This document shows positions 63,412 through 64,000 of a stretch of DNA of 64,000 nucleotides, piece by piece. The notes under the pieces are model-generated. The model was not told the origin of the DNA, made no database searches, and saw only the letters and a list, made by a program, of their open reading frames with translations. The position numbers were made by a program, and so were the translations under genes. The stretch lies in the NCBI RefSeq assembly GCF_001444405.1, contig NZ_CP013188.1, forward strand, positions 186,001 through 250,000, written 5' to 3'. The DNA comes from Pseudoalteromonas phenolica (lineage in GTDB: Bacteria; Pseudomonadota; Gammaproteobacteria; Enterobacterales; Alteromonadaceae). The first letter of the stretch is position 1, and every line of letters begins with the position of its first letter.

Positions 63412-64000
63412 GCGTGAGTGCCCTTAGCATACTGCGAAGGTGAAAGGCCAAATTGCTTTATGAAAGCACGTCGAAAACTATCGTAATTGTTAAAGCCTAA
63501 TTTTTGCGAGATAAGTTGCAGGCTGATGTTTTCTTCACACAATAAATCTCTAGCATGATTAAGTTTGAGTACCCGAAAATAATGGCTAGGTGTGCAATTA
63601 AGATGCTGTTTAAAAAGTCGTGTGAGTTGACGCTCGCTCAAGTTACAAAACTCTGCCATACGAGTGACGGTGACAGATTTGTCTAATTGTGTGCTTAACC
63701 AATCTATTAATGGTGAGAGCTTTAAACTTTCACCAGACTGAAGTTCTAAGATATCAGAGTATTGTTGCTGTGAGCCTGCACGTTGTAAGTACACCACCAA
63801 ATCTTTAGCGACTTTGGCAGCCATGCTATTGCCATAGTCTTCGCGAATAATTGCCAAAGCTAAGTCAACACCAGAAAGTACACCTGCGGATGACCAGATA
63901 TTTTCATCTCGAATAAAAAGTGGTTCAGGTGTGACAGTTTTATTTGGATTTTGCATGGCTAAGCTATCGCAATGTCGCCAATGTGTTGTAATCGTAAAGG
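63408..64000 (-). CDS. GlxA-type AraC-family regulator with DJ-1/PfpI domain (cut by window end)
   Basis: The frame stays open to the right edge, so this is a partial gene. The last codons visible upstream (TTHWRHCDSLAM) and IRDENIWSSAGVLSGVDLALAI match the end of the DJ-1/PfpI-like domain of GlxA regulators. The AraC HTH (VTRMAEFCNLSERQLTRLFKQHL to LGFNNYDSFRRAF) ends the protein. It overlaps the S41-like gene by 4 nt and may regulate it; the effector is unknown. Confidence 0.9.
   Translation of the reverse strand, partial: FTITTHWRHCDSLAMQNPNKTVTPEPLFIRDENIWSSAGVLSGVDLALAIIREDYGNSMAAKVAKDLVVYLQRAGSQQQYSDILELQSGESLKLSPLIDWLSTQLDKSVTVTRMAEFCNLSERQLTRLFKQHLNCTPSHYFRVLKLNHARDLLCEENISLQLISQKLGFNNYDSFRRAFIKQFGLSPSQYAKGTHA

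Overview
The window looks like chromosome from a marine gammaproteobacterium of the order Alteromonadales, most probably Pseudoalteromonas or a close relative. This is inferred from moderately AT-rich DNA, gene content (Cache chemoreceptors, MacB-like export, RND efflux, S41 peptidases, GH13/GH31 maltodextrin enzymes) and GTAG-bounded intergenic repeats; no rRNA or other phylogenetic marker is present. I see no tRNA, rRNA, CRISPR array, transposase, integrase or prophage gene. Most CDS ends follow open frames in the sequence, but several starts were moved to internal codons on ribosome-binding-site or homology grounds, as stated in the entries.

Layout. 1-4.2 kb: alpha-glucan utilisation, with a partial secreted GH31-like enzyme divergent from a cytoplasmic GH13_23-like alpha-glucosidase and an outer-membrane GH13 amylase lipoprotein. 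4.2-10.7 kb: an unknown lipoprotein, then a tightly overlapping five-gene ABC export operon with three different HlyD-like adaptors between ATPase and FtsX-like permease. 10.7-14.9 kb: blocks of GTAG-bounded composite repeats flank a small regulon (SRPBCC protein, AraC/GyrI-like regulator, SDR) whose two promoters share an identical 20-bp element. 14.9-21.5 kb: a chemoreceptor, a secreted alpha/beta hydrolase, a HAD/DUF998 operon and a divergent LysR/azoreductase pair. 22-26.2 kb: a three-gene phosphorelay (hybrid kinase, HPt, response regulator) with no DNA-binding output. 26.4-31 kb: a cupin and a VTC-domain / CotH-kinase-beta-helix / DUF4956 operon, the most intriguing poorly understood system here. 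31-39.6 kb: a DUF1566 lipoprotein with an outer-membrane barrel, TrmK, and a run of small metabolic genes. 39.6-44.9 kb: an RND efflux operon led by a TetR regulator with a perfect 43-bp palindrome upstream. 45-51.8 kb: small membrane and regulatory genes, a serine hydrolase, an S41 peptidase and an AraC regulator. 52-64 kb: a di-heme peroxidase with an Fn3 domain, a CHASE4-like GGDEF protein, an SBP_bac_3 protein, an outer-membrane barrel, a second chemoreceptor, a BLUF protein with Phe at the usual photoactive Tyr position, DUF2252, DUF1272, an S41-type protein and a GlxA-type regulator cut by the window end.

How the genes work together. The amylase probably cuts alpha-glucans outside the cell, the GH31 enzyme trims oligosaccharides in the periplasm and the GH13_23 enzyme finishes in the cytoplasm. 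The ABC and RND operons are two separate envelope export systems; neither has its own TolC-like outer-membrane gene here. The chemoreceptors, GGDEF protein, phosphorelay and BLUF protein suggest a sensory-rich free-living lifestyle. All functions are inferred from motifs and remembered family features; no database search was run.
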